This document shows, piece by piece, positions 6,537 through 16,035 of a DNA stretch of 21,800 nucleotides. Both the position numbers and the translations under genes were made by a program. The stretch's first letter is position 1; each line of letters opens with the position of its first letter. The stretch spans positions 1 through 21,800 of the forward strand of contig JAHHSZ010000020.1 in the NCBI GenBank assembly GCA_020024915.1, given 5' to 3'. The notes beneath the pieces are model-generated. The model was given only the letters and a program-made list of their open reading frames with translations. It ran no database searches and was not told the DNA's origin. Origin of the DNA: Fusobacterium sp. (GTDB lineage: Bacteria > Fusobacteriota > Fusobacteriia > Fusobacteriales > Fusobacteriaceae).

Positions 6537-9338
6537 CTAGTTATTATTTAGTACTGCTGCACATCTTGGACATAGTGTTGGATGGTTACTATCTTTTCCA
6601 ATCTCTGTCGAGTATTTCCAACATCTTTCACATTTTTCTCCATCAGCATGTACTACTTTTATGTATAGATCTTGTAATTCTTCTCCTTTTACAAATGTAT
6701 CATCAATAGTATCCACTATCTCAACATCTGATACGATTGAAGCCAATTCCAATCTATCTCTATTCTCCACTAAGAAGTTTTGCATTTCAGAGTTTGCAAA
6801 ATGTAAAATTACTTTAGCATCTAAGGAGTTTCCAATTATTCTGTTCTCTCCTTGTCTTGCTTTTTCTAACATCTTGTTGCTCTCTTTTCTAATTTTTATA
6901 ATATCTGCCCATTTTGCTTCTATTTCTGAATTTAGATACTCATCATTCTCTTCATACCAAGAGCTTAATAATACTGACTCCTCATCTTTTAAAGACTCTG
7001 GTAATGTATCCCAAATCTCTTCAGCTGTGAATGAAAGAATTGGTGCTATCATCTTAGTTAAAGTTAATAGTATCTCAGTCATTACTGTTTGAGCTGATTT
7101 TCTATCTAGAGAGTTTGTTCCCTCTGTATAAAGTCTATCTTTTATGATATCTAGATAGAAAGCAGACATATCTACTCCTGCAAAATAGTGTATATCTTGG
7201 AATAAGTTATAGAACTCGTATTTTTCATAGTTCTGTGTAACTTTTCTTTTTAAAATCTCCAATTTATTTAATGCCCATTTATCAACTTCCATTAAATCTT
7301 TATATGCTATTTTATCAGTTGCTGGATTGAAGTCATTACTGTTTCCTAAAATATATCTGGCAGTATTTCTTACTCTTCTATATGCTTCTGCCATCTGTTT
7401 TAGGATGTTGTCAGAAATTTTTACATCTTCTCTATAATCTACTGAAGCACACCATAATCTTAAGATATCTGCTCCATATACTTTTATTACATCAGCTGGT
7501 ACTACAACGTTTCCTACTGATTTAGACATCTTTTTACCCTCTCCATCATTTACAAATCCATGTGTTAGGATCTTTTTGTATGGAGCATCATGAGTAGAAC
7601 CTATTGATGTTAATAGTGATGTTTGGAACCAACCTCTGTGTTGGTCTGATCCCTCTAAGTACATATCAGCTGGTCTGTGTAGTAACTCTCCTCTAGTTTC
7701 TAGTACAGATCTGTGAGATACTCCAGAGTCGAACCATACATCCATTATGTTTGTCTCTTTTCTTAAAGTTATTCCTTTTAGGTTATATTTTTCTAATAAC
7801 TCTTCACCTATTAACTCCTCTGCTGTATGTGTTAACCAAGCAGCTGTTCCCTCTTTTCTAACTATCTCTACTATTCTTGCTAAGATCTCTTTATTGTATA
7901 TCTCTTTTCCAGTCTCTTCGTTATAGAATACAGGAATTGGTACTCCCCATACTCTTTGTCTTGAGATACACCAGTCAGGTCTTGTCTCTAACATAGATCC
8001 TATTCTATTTCTTCCCCAAGCTGGTACAAACTCTACATCATCTAATGCTCTTAGAGCTCTCTCTCTTAAGTCTGATCCCTCTGCTTTTACAAACCATTGC
8101 TCAGTTGCTCTAAATATTACTGGAGTTTTTGATCTCCAATCATGTGGATATGAGTGCTCTATATTTTTTAATTTTAATAGGTGTCCTGTCTCTTCTATAT
8201 GAGCTACTATTGCCTTGTTAGCTTTTAAATAGAATAATCCTGCAAACTCTCCTGCCTCTTCAGTTAAAACACCTTTATTGTTGATAGGTGAAATTACCTC
8301 TATACCATATCTAGTTGCCACTACATAGTCATCTTGTCCATGCCCAGGAGCTGTGTGTACACATCCTGTTCCTGCATCAGCTGTAACGTGTGTTCCTAAG
8401 ATTATCATTCCAGTTCTATCTATGAATGGGTGCTTATATGTTGTTCTTTCAATCTCATTTCCTATGAACTCTTTTATTAACTCATAAGATGTTATCTCCA
8501 TCTCAGCAAAAGCTTTCTCTGCTAACTCTTTTGCTAAAATTAAGTTTCCTTTTTCAGTTTTATATACTCCATATTCAAAGTTAGGATTTAATGATATTGC
8601 CATATTTGCAGGTAAAGTCCATGGAGTTGTTGTCCAAATTACTACCCAAGTTTGCTCTGTTAATCCTAGTTTTTCTAATAGATCAGAGTTAGCTTCCATT
8701 CTAACATAAATAGATGGAGATGTTACATTTTTATACTCTATCTCTGCTTCAGCTAGTGCTGTTTCTGTAACTGGTGACCAGTAAATTGGTTTTAATCCTT
8801 TAAATACATATCCATTTTCATAAAGCTCTCCAAATACCTCTAATTGTTTAGCTTCATATTCTGGTTTTAATGTTAGATATGGATTTTCCCAATCTCCTAA
8901 TACTCCTAATCTTTTAAATCCTTCTCTTTGGATAGATACCCATTTTAAAGCATACTCTGTACAAAGTTTTCTTATCTCTAATGAAGACATCTCTTTTGCT
9001 TTATCTCCTAATTGCTCAGTTACTTTTAATTCGATAGGTAATCCGTGAGTATCCCATCCAGGTATGTATGGTGCATTATACCCTCTTAATCTTTTATATT
9101 TTAAAATGATATCTTTAAGAATTTTATTCAAAGCATGACCTATGTGAATATCACCGTTAGCATAAGGTGGTCCATCATGTAATATAAATGATTTTGTACC
9201 TTTTGTTAATCCTTTTTCATAGATCTTATTTTCTTCCCATTTTTGAATAATTTTAGGTTCCTTATTTGGAAGATTTGCCTTCATCTGAAAATTTGTCTTC
9301 GGAAGGTTTAATGTTGCTCCATAATCCTTTTCACTCAT
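6537..9338 (-). CDS. ileS: Isoleucyl-tRNA synthetase
   Basis: This is a cytoplasmic class I aminoacyl-tRNA synthetase of 933 residues, normal for the bacterial form. The HIGH signature is at 65-68 (NGDIHIGHAL) and KMSKS at 603-607. The C-terminus carries a zinc-binding CxxC...CxxC (C903, C906, C923, C926), typical of the eubacterial type rather than the mupirocin-resistant eukaryote-like type. The central editing domain contains the GTGCVHTAPGHGQDD stretch. Start and upstream stop overlap as TAATG (1 nt) with the sensor-kinase-like gene, and GGAGG precedes the ATG. The stop TAG is built into the ribosome site of lspA. It has no private promoter or T-box leader, so its level should follow the tex promoter. 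Confidence 0.98.
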   Translation of the reverse strand: MSEKDYGATLNLPKTNFQMKANLPNKEPKIIQKWEENKIYEKGLTKGTKSFILHDGPPYANGDIHIGHALNKILKDIILKYKRLRGYNAPYIPGWDTHGLPIELKVTEQLGDKAKEMSSLEIRKLCTEYALKWVSIQREGFKRLGVLGDWENPYLTLKPEYEAKQLEVFGELYENGYVFKGLKPIYWSPVTETALAEAEIEYKNVTSPSIYVRMEANSDLLEKLGLTEQTWVVIWTTTPWTLPANMAISLNPNFEYGVYKTEKGNLILAKELAEKAFAEMEITSYELIKEFIGNEIERTTYKHPFIDRTGMIILGTHVTADAGTGCVHTAPGHGQDDYVVATRYGIEVISPINNKGVLTEEAGEFAGLFYLKANKAIVAHIEETGHLLKLKNIEHSYPHDWRSKTPVIFRATEQWFVKAEGSDLRERALRALDDVEFVPAWGRNRIGSMLETRPDWCISRQRVWGVPIPVFYNEETGKEIYNKEILARIVEIVRKEGTAAWLTHTAEELIGEELLEKYNLKGITLRKETNIMDVWFDSGVSHRSVLETRGELLHRPADMYLEGSDQHRGWFQTSLLTSIGSTHDAPYKKILTHGFVNDGEGKKMSKSVGNVVVPADVIKVYGADILRLWCASVDYREDVKISDNILKQMAEAYRRVRNTARYILGNSNDFNPATDKIAYKDLMEVDKWALNKLEILKRKVTQNYEKYEFYNLFQDIHYFAGVDMSAFYLDIIKDRLYTEGTNSLDRKSAQTVMTEILLTLTKMIAPILSFTAEEIWDTLPESLKDEESVLLSSWYEENDEYLNSEIEAKWADIIKIRKESNKMLEKARQGENRIIGNSLDAKVILHFANSEMQNFLVENRDRLELASIVSDVEIVDTIDDTFVKGEELQDLYIKVVHADGEKCERCWKYSTEIGKDSNHPTLCPRCAAVLNNN

Positions 9339-11746
9339 TATAAAATTTCCTCCTTATATATATTTAAAGTTATTTTCACGTCTGTTCCTTCATTTTCTTG
9401 AGATAAAATCTTAATTACTCCATGGTGATCTTTCACAATCCTTGATACTATTGCCAAACCTAATCCTGGAGAGTTTTCATTATAACCTACAAATGGTTCA
9501 AATATATTTTCTAGCTGCTCTTTTGTCATTCCTATCCCATTGTCGATTATATTAATTCTTATTTTATCCACATTTTTTTCTTTTGTCACTATAATATTTA
9601 TTTTCCTATTGTCTTGATTTTTCTTATCAAAAGATTCTTTAGCATTTTTTATAACTTCATATAGAGCTCTCTTTAATCTTGCTCTATTCCCTATTATCTT
9701 TCCATTATAGTTAATAAAAGTTGAGATAGTTACCCCTATTTTCTCCAATTTTTCTTCTACTCCAGAGATTACTTCTGAGATTATCTCCTCGATATCTATA
9801 ATTTCAAGTGGTTCATCACTTTTTACATTGATGTATTCATTCAATATCTCCTTTTCACGTTTAAGTTTAATTATTTCATTTTTTATCTCTTGAATCTGAA
9901 TTTTAAGTAAAGCATTACTTTGATCATATTCAGTCATCCTCTCCATAAAATCCAACATCTTTTCAAAGGAGTTTTCTCTACTCTTAAAAAACCTCTCCAC
10001 AAGTTTTCCTGTAGTTACAGCTCTTTCTAAGTCGATCTTCTCCTCTTCAATAGTTCTATTTTTTATTCTAATTGCTATGTTCAAAGATAATAATGTTAGT
10101 AACTCAACCTCTTCTTGAGATATGTTGTTATCCTTCCCAAAATAATCAACTACTATACAACCATAATTTCTTTTTTCACTATAGATTGGCATAATCAAAA
10201 ATCTATTGATTCCAAAACTTTTAAATAATTCATTTCCTAAATTATATTTGTATCCTTTATCATTTTCGAAAATTATTCTTTTCTCTACAAGAGATTTCAC
10301 AATTAAACTATCTGATTTAAATGGTATTTTTATAAGTTTTACAAGTTCATTCAATTCAGCTATTTGGAATTTAAATCCTGCGGTGTTTCCTTCATTATTT
10401 AACATCTCTCTTTTTATACGATTGTTTATAACTGCCAACTCTCCTACTAATTTATCTACCTCTCTGCTATATCTGAAGTACATAGCACGACTATAACCCA
10501 ACCCTACCTCTGAGGTAAAGGCTGACATTATCTCTTTTACAGTTACAGTCATATCATTTTCAATCTGTATATTCATTAAAATTCTTTCAATTGAATCTAT
10601 TCTTTTCAAAGTTCCCAAAAGCTTTTTATTTTTATTTTTAGCTTGTTCCTCGTTATTTCTAATATCTTCAGCCATTTTATTAAAACTTTTTGAAAGAGTT
10701 CTTATCTCATCTACTCCTTCAGGCTTCACAAAAATCTTATAATTTCCCTTACTTACCTCTTCAGCTGCACCTATTATCTTAGATAAAGGTTCCAAAAGAT
10801 TCCCAAATAACTTTGCTGAAACAGTTGTACTAACTACCACAAATAAAAGTACTATCATTATTACTGATAAAGATACTACTCTTTTCAATTTCTCAATAGC
10901 CTCATAATATATAGCCACTCCCATACTTCCTATATACTCATTCTTATAATCATATAGGTCTGTCAAGGCTATATAATAAACCTCTTTATTACTGTCTTTC
11001 TTTTTATATATATAGCTAAATTTTTGAATAAAATTTCTACCTAGGTCTCGTTTCTTGATTGCTCTTATCTCGTCTGCAAAATTAAGTCCATTAGAAATAT
11101 ATTTACCATCAATTAATAGTATTATACTATCCTCTTCTCCTAAACCTCCTACAGCCTCTAAAGCATTTAAAACTTCTTGATTAGTTGGCATAGTCAATAC
11201 TACATAAAGTTTTCTCAACCTCTCAACCTCATATCTAAGTATTGTCCTTGAGTATATATTATCTCCATTTTTAAAGAAATACGTGTTTTTTATTACACCA
11301 TCATTTTGAGATACATTCCTCTTAAATCCAACTTGATCTATGATTGTTTTTCTCTGATTCTCATTTGATTCTGCCAATACAATTCCATCCTCATCCACTA
11401 TTGATAGATTTGAATCCTTGTACATATTAAAATTTTTCTTTAACAGCCTAGTTTGGAGCAGCTTTGTCTGTTGACTATAAGTAAAATTTTTTCTAAAATT
11501 AATATCTCCTAAAGCACCAACATTTCTTATTACTTGGTTAAGATCATCTTTAGATTTTAAAATCTCACTACTGTATGCTCTTGTTATTAAAGCTATCTTA
11601 TCTCTAGCCGAATCTATAAATTTAGACTCAATATTTTGAAATGCTGTAAAAGTTAAAAAGAGGGCAATAGTAATTGATACCATCACTATTGCAATATCAT
11701 TATAAAATACCATTCTAAACAAAAGAGAACTCTTACTTACCTTCAT
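9338..11746 (-). CDS. Membrane sensor-histidine-kinase-like protein without the phospho-acceptor histidine
   Basis: The protein has 802 residues. In order: a membrane helix (about 12-35), an extracytoplasmic sensor region (36-288) that resembles a Cache-type fold, a second membrane helix (289-312), a HAMP linker (about 310-363), a coiled-coil stretch, a GAF-like domain (about 383-560), a helical linker where the dimerisation and phospho-transfer domain should be (565-640), and a GHKL ATPase domain (650-802). The ATPase domain looks complete: N box around N701 (YEVIKNAKES), DNGIGM (735-740), FEPF (749-752) and GLGL (761-764). The linker contains no histidine. The only two in the whole protein are H774 and H775, inside the ATPase domain. 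No response regulator lies nearby. It is co-transcribed with tex (5-nt gap) and ileS (1-nt overlap). It may be an ATP-binding signalling protein rather than a true kinase. Confidence 0.85.
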   Translation of the reverse strand: MKVSKSSLLFRMVFYNDIAIVMVSITIALFLTFTAFQNIESKFIDSARDKIALITRAYSSEILKSKDDLNQVIRNVGALGDINFRKNFTYSQQTKLLQTRLLKKNFNMYKDSNLSIVDEDGIVLAESNENQRKTIIDQVGFKRNVSQNDGVIKNTYFFKNGDNIYSRTILRYEVERLRKLYVVLTMPTNQEVLNALEAVGGLGEEDSIILLIDGKYISNGLNFADEIRAIKKRDLGRNFIQKFSYIYKKKDSNKEVYYIALTDLYDYKNEYIGSMGVAIYYEAIEKLKRVVSLSVIMIVLLFVVVSTTVSAKLFGNLLEPLSKIIGAAEEVSKGNYKIFVKPEGVDEIRTLSKSFNKMAEDIRNNEEQAKNKNKKLLGTLKRIDSIERILMNIQIENDMTVTVKEIMSAFTSEVGLGYSRAMYFRYSREVDKLVGELAVINNRIKREMLNNEGNTAGFKFQIAELNELVKLIKIPFKSDSLIVKSLVEKRIIFENDKGYKYNLGNELFKSFGINRFLIMPIYSEKRNYGCIVVDYFGKDNNISQEEVELLTLLSLNIAIRIKNRTIEEEKIDLERAVTTGKLVERFFKSRENSFEKMLDFMERMTEYDQSNALLKIQIQEIKNEIIKLKREKEILNEYINVKSDEPLEIIDIEEIISEVISGVEEKLEKIGVTISTFINYNGKIIGNRARLKRALYEVIKNAKESFDKKNQDNRKINIIVTKEKNVDKIRINIIDNGIGMTKEQLENIFEPFVGYNENSPGLGLAIVSRIVKDHHGVIKILSQENEGTDVKITLNIYKEEIL

Positions 11747-11751
11747 TGAAA

Positions 11752-13917
11752 TTATTTCTCCTTCTTAGTTAATCCTACTCTCTCTCTCTCTTTATCAATA
11801 TCTTTTATTCTTACTTTAATTATCTGTCCAACTGATAATACCTTACTTGGATCATCTATAAATTTATTTGAAATTTCTGAAATATGTAAAAGTGCATCAT
11901 TTTTTAATCCAATATCTATAAAAGCACCGAATTTTACCACATTTCTAACTGTTCCTTCTATCTCCATTCCTGGTTGTAAATTCTCTATGTTCAATATATC
12001 TGATTTTAAAAGTGGCTTCTCAAAACTATCTCTAGGGTCTCTTCTGTCTCTAATCAACGCTTCATAGATATCCTTAACTGTCTCTAATCCATACTCCTTT
12101 TCTTTTGCAAATCTTTCATATGCAAAACCTTTTAATTTCTCTCTAGCTACATTTAGATTCCTCTTATAGTCAGCTATTGAAATTCCTGCTTCTGTCAATA
12201 TATCTGTTGCTATATGATAAGATTCAGGGTGGATTATTGTATTATCCAGTACATTCTCACCATCAACTATTACTAGGAATCCCGCCATTTGCTCATAAGC
12301 TTTAGCTCCAATCCCCTTCACTTTTAATAGCTCTTTTCTATTTTTAAAATTTCCATTCTCTTTTCTATAGTCAACTATATTTTTAGCTATATTTTTCTTT
12401 ATTCCAGAGATATGTGACAATAAAGCCCAAGAAGCTGTATTTAGATTAGCTCCTACACTGTTTACCACATTTGTTATAACAGCATCTAGTGAATCATCTA
12501 ATCTTCCTTGATTGACGTCGTGCTGATACATTCCTACCCCTATAGATTTTGGATCAATTTTTACAAGTTCTGCAAGTGGATCTTGAACTCTTCTTCCTAT
12601 AGAGATAGCTCCTCTAACTGTAACGTCTAGATCTGGAAACTCCTCAGCTGCAATTTTAGACGCTGAATATATTGAAGCTCCAGCTTCATTAGCTATAAGA
12701 TATTTAGCTGGTAGATTGTATTTTTTTATAACTCCCGCTACAAAACTCTCAGTCTCTCTAGAAGCAGTTCCGTTTCCTATTACAATAATATCAATCTCAT
12801 ATTTCTTCACATAGTCAACAATCTTATTCTCAGCAGTTTCTAGTTGCTTTGCATTATGCATATCTGCCACTAAAAAGAAAACATCTTTTTCTCTATAAAA
12901 TCCATTCTTATCTATAATTGCTACTTTACATCCTGTTCTATAACCAGGATCTAAAGCTAATATATTTTTTTCATTTAAAGGTGCTTGCATTAAAAGATTT
13001 TTTAAGTTATCCTTAAATACTGTTATCGCCTCTTCTTCAGCCTTATCAGTAAGAATGTTTCTCACTTCTCTCTCAATAGCTGGTAATATCAATCTATCTA
13101 AAGCGTCTACAACAATCTTTAGGTATAGATCCTGTAAATTTTTATTTTCAAAATCCTTCAATATAAGGTTTTCTACTCTAGCTCTTACCTGCTCATCAAA
13201 ATCAATTGCAGTGGATAATATATCTTCCTTCTCTCCTCTATTTACAGCTAAAATTCTATGAGATGGTATCTTAGCTATAGGTTCGCTATATTGGTAATAA
13301 TCTGAATATACCTTTTTTATATCCAGCTCTCTTGCCTTTTTACTCTCTTTAGTTACTAATATTCCCTTAGTTAACATTATCTCTCTAATTTTTTCTCTGT
13401 ATATTGGAGTTTCAGATATATTTTGTGCTAAGATCAACATAGCTCCTTCAATAGCCTCTTTTTCATCAGCTATCTCATCAATTAAAAACTCCTTAGCTTT
13501 TAACTCTAAGTCCTCCATTGATTTAGCTTTTAACATATACTCAGAAAACGGCTCTAAACCTCTTTCTTTTGCTATATCTGCCTTTGTTTTTCTCTTCTTT
13601 CTATAAGGAAAGTATATATCTTCAACCTCTTGAAGTTTTGTTGCAGAAAAAACAGCTTTTACTATATCATCAGTTAATTTGCCCTGCTCTTCAATTAATC
13701 TAATTACCTCTTCTTTTCTCTTCTCTAGATTTCTTTGATATGTAACTGTTTCTAATATTTTCCCTATCTCTACCTCATCAAGATTCTTAGTTACCTCTTT
13801 TCTATATCTTGCTATAAAAGGTATTGTTGCACCTTCATCTAAGAGTTGCATTGTATTAACTACTTGTACTGTAGACAAATTTAATTCTTTAGCCACTTGT
13901 TCAAATATCTTATCCAT
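11752..13917 (-). CDS. tex: Tex family RNA-binding transcription accessory protein
   Basis: This is a cytoplasmic nucleic-acid-binding protein of 721 residues, the bacterial relative of Spt6, thought to act with RNA polymerase or RNA. Visible parts are the N-terminal Tex helical domain (about 1-200, with GATIPFIARYRKEVT near the start), a YqgF/RNase H-like fold (about 313-440, beginning ILALDPGYRTGCKVA), a helix-hairpin-helix region (about 494-552, ending VKGIGAKAYEQMAGF) and an S1 RNA-binding domain (about 647-718, GTVRNVVKFGAFIDIG). The start is ATG with AAAGGTG just upstream. It is the first gene of the operon tex, sensor-kinase-like gene, ileS, lspA, glyQ, glyS. Confidence 0.97.
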   Translation of the reverse strand: MDKIFEQVAKELNLSTVQVVNTMQLLDEGATIPFIARYRKEVTKNLDEVEIGKILETVTYQRNLEKRKEEVIRLIEEQGKLTDDIVKAVFSATKLQEVEDIYFPYRKKRKTKADIAKERGLEPFSEYMLKAKSMEDLELKAKEFLIDEIADEKEAIEGAMLILAQNISETPIYREKIREIMLTKGILVTKESKKARELDIKKVYSDYYQYSEPIAKIPSHRILAVNRGEKEDILSTAIDFDEQVRARVENLILKDFENKNLQDLYLKIVVDALDRLILPAIEREVRNILTDKAEEEAITVFKDNLKNLLMQAPLNEKNILALDPGYRTGCKVAIIDKNGFYREKDVFFLVADMHNAKQLETAENKIVDYVKKYEIDIIVIGNGTASRETESFVAGVIKKYNLPAKYLIANEAGASIYSASKIAAEEFPDLDVTVRGAISIGRRVQDPLAELVKIDPKSIGVGMYQHDVNQGRLDDSLDAVITNVVNSVGANLNTASWALLSHISGIKKNIAKNIVDYRKENGNFKNRKELLKVKGIGAKAYEQMAGFLVIVDGENVLDNTIIHPESYHIATDILTEAGISIADYKRNLNVAREKLKGFAYERFAKEKEYGLETVKDIYEALIRDRRDPRDSFEKPLLKSDILNIENLQPGMEIEGTVRNVVKFGAFIDIGLKNDALLHISEISNKFIDDPSKVLSVGQIIKVRIKDIDKERERVGLTKKEK

Positions 13918-13955
13918 TTTTCACCTTTATTTTATATTTTATCGAACTTTTTTAT

Positions 13956-13984
13956 ATTATATCAAAACTTTATTAGCTTGTCTA
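13956..13984 (-). promoter_or_regulatory. Promoter of the tex-to-glyS operon
   Basis: The -35 is TAGACA (13979-13984), followed by a 17-bp spacer and a perfect -10 TATAAT (13956-13961) on the minus strand. Transcription should start near 13949, about 31 nt before the tex ATG. It lies directly after the rpsP terminator. It is the only clear promoter seen for the six genes down to glyS. Confidence 0.8.
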
Positions 13985-13986
13985 AT

Positions 13987-14022
13987 GAAAAAAAGGACTT
14001 TATACAGTAGTACAAAGCCCTT
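13987..14022 (-). terminator. Intrinsic terminator after rpsP
   Basis: A 12-bp stem with two G-U pairs (14011-14022 with 13993-14004) and a 6-nt loop is followed by seven T on the minus strand. It lies 17 bp past the rpsP stop and ends the ylxM-ffh-rpsP transcript just before the tex promoter. Confidence 0.88.
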
Positions 14023-14039
14023 AAAATTCTTCTAATTAA

Positions 14040-14303
14040 TTATTTTCTTTTTGCTTCTTCGAATTTTGCCCATACTCCAGCTTTAACTAATATTGATTTT
14101 ACAGTTCTAGTTGGTTGAGCTCCGTTTAATAAGAATTTTACAATCTCTTCCTCTTTTAATACAACTCTAGAATCTTCTAATGGGAAGTAATTTCCTAAGT
14201 AAGCAACTGCTTTTCCATCTCTTTTTGATAATGCTTCCATAGCTACGATTCTATAAGAAGGTCTTTTTTTGTCTCCTAATCTAGTTAATCTTAATTTTAA
14301 CAT
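14040..14303 (-). CDS. rpsP: Ribosomal protein S16
   Basis: This is a small-subunit ribosomal protein of 87 residues with the conserved N-terminus LKLRLTRLGDKKRPSYRIV and the GAQPT turn. I choose the ATG at 14303. The reading frame extends three codons further to a GTG, but that GTG is only 2 nt past the AAAGGAG ribosome site. The ATG has an 11-nt spacing and gives the usual family start. It follows ffh by 54 nt in the ylxM-ffh-rpsP operon. The rimM-trmD-rplS genes that often follow rpsP are absent here. Instead a terminator comes next. Confidence 0.97.
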   Translation of the reverse strand: MLKLRLTRLGDKKRPSYRIVAMEALSKRDGKAVAYLGNYFPLEDSRVVLKEEEIVKFLLNGAQPTRTVKSILVKAGVWAKFEEAKRK

Positions 14304-14357
14304 AAATTTCACGTCTCCTTTTATATTTATATTTTATTATTTATTAGTTATATATTA

Positions 14358-15698
14358 TTAAAATGGAAATTTTCCACCTTTAAACCCACCAAATGATGGT
14401 AATGATGGCATCTTTCCACCACTGAACATCTTCATCATAGCTTTCATCTGTTCAAATTGTTTTAACAATCTATTTATATCTGCCACTTCAGTTCCACTAC
14501 CTTTAGCTATTCTCTGTTTTCTGTTAGCTTTAAGTATCTCTGGTTTCTTTCTCTCTTCTCTAGTCATTGACTGGATAATAGCCTCTACCTTTTTCATCTC
14601 TTTTTCAGCTGGAGCTAAATCTCCAATTTGTCCCATTCCAGGTATCATCTTTAAGATACTTCCTAGTGAACCTAATTTTTTTATATTTTGTAACTGCTTC
14701 AAAAAGTCATCTAAATCAAATTTTTGAGTTCTAATCTTCTCTTCTAGTGATTTTGCTTCCTCTTCATCTATTGCACTCTGAGCTTTCTCAACTAACGAAA
14801 CTACATCTCCCATTCCAAAAATTCTTGAAACAAGCCTCTCTGGATGGAATAATTCTATATCATCAATTTTTTCTCCAACTCCTACAAATTTTATTGGTTT
14901 TCCTACTACTGCTTTTATTGATAACGCAGCTCCACCTCTAGTATCTCCATCTAACTTTGTAAGCACAACACCATCTATATTTAAAACACTATTAAATGAC
15001 TCTGCTAAGTTGACAGCATCTTGACCTATCATTGCATCCACTACCAATAGAATCTCTTGTGGTCTAGTTATTTTTTTTATATCTCTTAACTCGTCCATTA
15101 ATTTTTCATCAATGTGCAATCTTCCAGCAGTATCAATTATCATATACGTAGAACCTAGTTCTTTTGCTTTAGCAAGTCCTCTCTCACAGATTCCAACAGC
15201 ATCTTGATGATCTAACTCTGAATAAACTTCAATCTCTGTTTGCTCTCCTAAAACCTGTAGCTGTTTTATTGCAGCTGGTCTGTACACATCAGCACCAACC
15301 ATTAGAACTTTTTCACCCTGTTTTTTTAAGTAATTACCTAGTTTAGCAGCAAATGTAGTCTTCCCTGCTCCTTGTAATCCAGCTAACATAAGTACAGTTG
15401 GATTTCTTACTCCCTTTGTCAATCTAGCATTAGTTCCACCTAAAAGTTCTATCAATTCATCATTTACAATTTTTATAAACTGTTGTCCTGGATTTATCCC
15501 TTTTAAAACATCTGTTCCTATAGCTTTTTCTTGAATCTTAGCTGTAAAATCCTTTACTACTTTATAATTAACATCGGCTTCTAAAAGTGACATTTTCACC
15601 TCTTTAAGAGCATCTTTTATATTGCTCTCACTCAACTTCCCATGTCCTCTTACTTTTTTAAAAACCTCTTGAAATCTAGAGCCTAAATTATCTAACAT
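14358..15698 (-). CDS. ffh: Signal recognition particle GTPase Ffh
   Basis: This is the protein subunit of the SRP, which binds signal sequences at the ribosome and docks with FtsY for membrane targeting. It has 446 residues. The N domain (1 to about 85) is followed by the GTPase G domain with GLQGAGKTT (107-115), DTAGR (189-193) and TKLDGD (247-252). The methionine-rich M domain (about 300-446) carries the MIPGMG finger region and binds 4.5S RNA. The C-terminal tail is rich in Gly, Met, Pro and Phe. I use the ATG at 15698 with GAGG 5 nt upstream. A GTG two codons earlier overlaps that ribosome site and is unlikely. ylxM ends 11 nt upstream, the standard pairing. Confidence 0.98.
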   Translation of the reverse strand: MLDNLGSRFQEVFKKVRGHGKLSESNIKDALKEVKMSLLEADVNYKVVKDFTAKIQEKAIGTDVLKGINPGQQFIKIVNDELIELLGGTNARLTKGVRNPTVLMLAGLQGAGKTTFAAKLGNYLKKQGEKVLMVGADVYRPAAIKQLQVLGEQTEIEVYSELDHQDAVGICERGLAKAKELGSTYMIIDTAGRLHIDEKLMDELRDIKKITRPQEILLVVDAMIGQDAVNLAESFNSVLNIDGVVLTKLDGDTRGGAALSIKAVVGKPIKFVGVGEKIDDIELFHPERLVSRIFGMGDVVSLVEKAQSAIDEEEAKSLEEKIRTQKFDLDDFLKQLQNIKKLGSLGSILKMIPGMGQIGDLAPAEKEMKKVEAIIQSMTREERKKPEILKANRKQRIAKGSGTEVADINRLLKQFEQMKAMMKMFSGGKMPSLPSFGGFKGGKFPF

Positions 15699-15709
15699 AT
15701 ACACCTCGA

Positions 15710-16021
15710 CTAAAATAATCTTTCTATTATCTCATCTAGTCTTTCAAGTTCAAAGTTCTCCCTTAATCCTAAAAGTTCTTCATAAATCCTTTTCTCTTTT
15801 TTATGAAAGCCTAGTTTCTCTTCATACTCTCTTAGTTGTTTTACCCCTCTTTTTATATTATCATAGACAGCTTGTCTACTGACACCATTGTTTTTAGCAA
15901 TCTCTGTCAGTGATAAATCTTCTTCAAAATGATTGATTAAGTATTCTTTTTGCTTATCACTTAACAAGTTTCTATAATAATCTAATAGAGTTGATACTTC
16001 TAAAAATTCATCTAATTCCAT
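15710..16021 (-). CDS. ylxM: YlxM family SRP-operon helix-turn-helix protein
   Basis: This protein of 103 residues has a sigma-like helix-turn-helix at about 36-58 (LSLTEIAKNNGVSRQAVYDN). Length, sequence and position directly before ffh identify the YlxM/UPF0122 family, which is regularly linked to the SRP genes and is thought to modulate the SRP pathway. The start is ATG with a modest GGTGA 5 nt upstream. It is the first gene after a perfect consensus promoter whose predicted start leaves only about 8 nt of leader. Confidence 0.92.
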   Translation of the reverse strand: MELDEFLEVSTLLDYYRNLLSDKQKEYLINHFEEDLSLTEIAKNNGVSRQAVYDNIKRGVKQLREYEEKLGFHKKEKRIYEELLGLRENFELERLDEIIERLF

Positions 16022-16035
16022 TATATCACCAGCAT

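Noticed and set aside
9338..9360. T-box or other riboswitch in front of ileS or glyQ
   Set aside because: The genes overlap or nearly touch their upstream neighbours (1 nt and 4 nt overlaps), leaving no leader.
14304..14312. GTG start for ribosomal protein S16, three codons upstream
   Set aside because: It is only 2 nt from the AAAGGAG site. The ATG at 14303 gives the conserved MLKLRLTRLG start.
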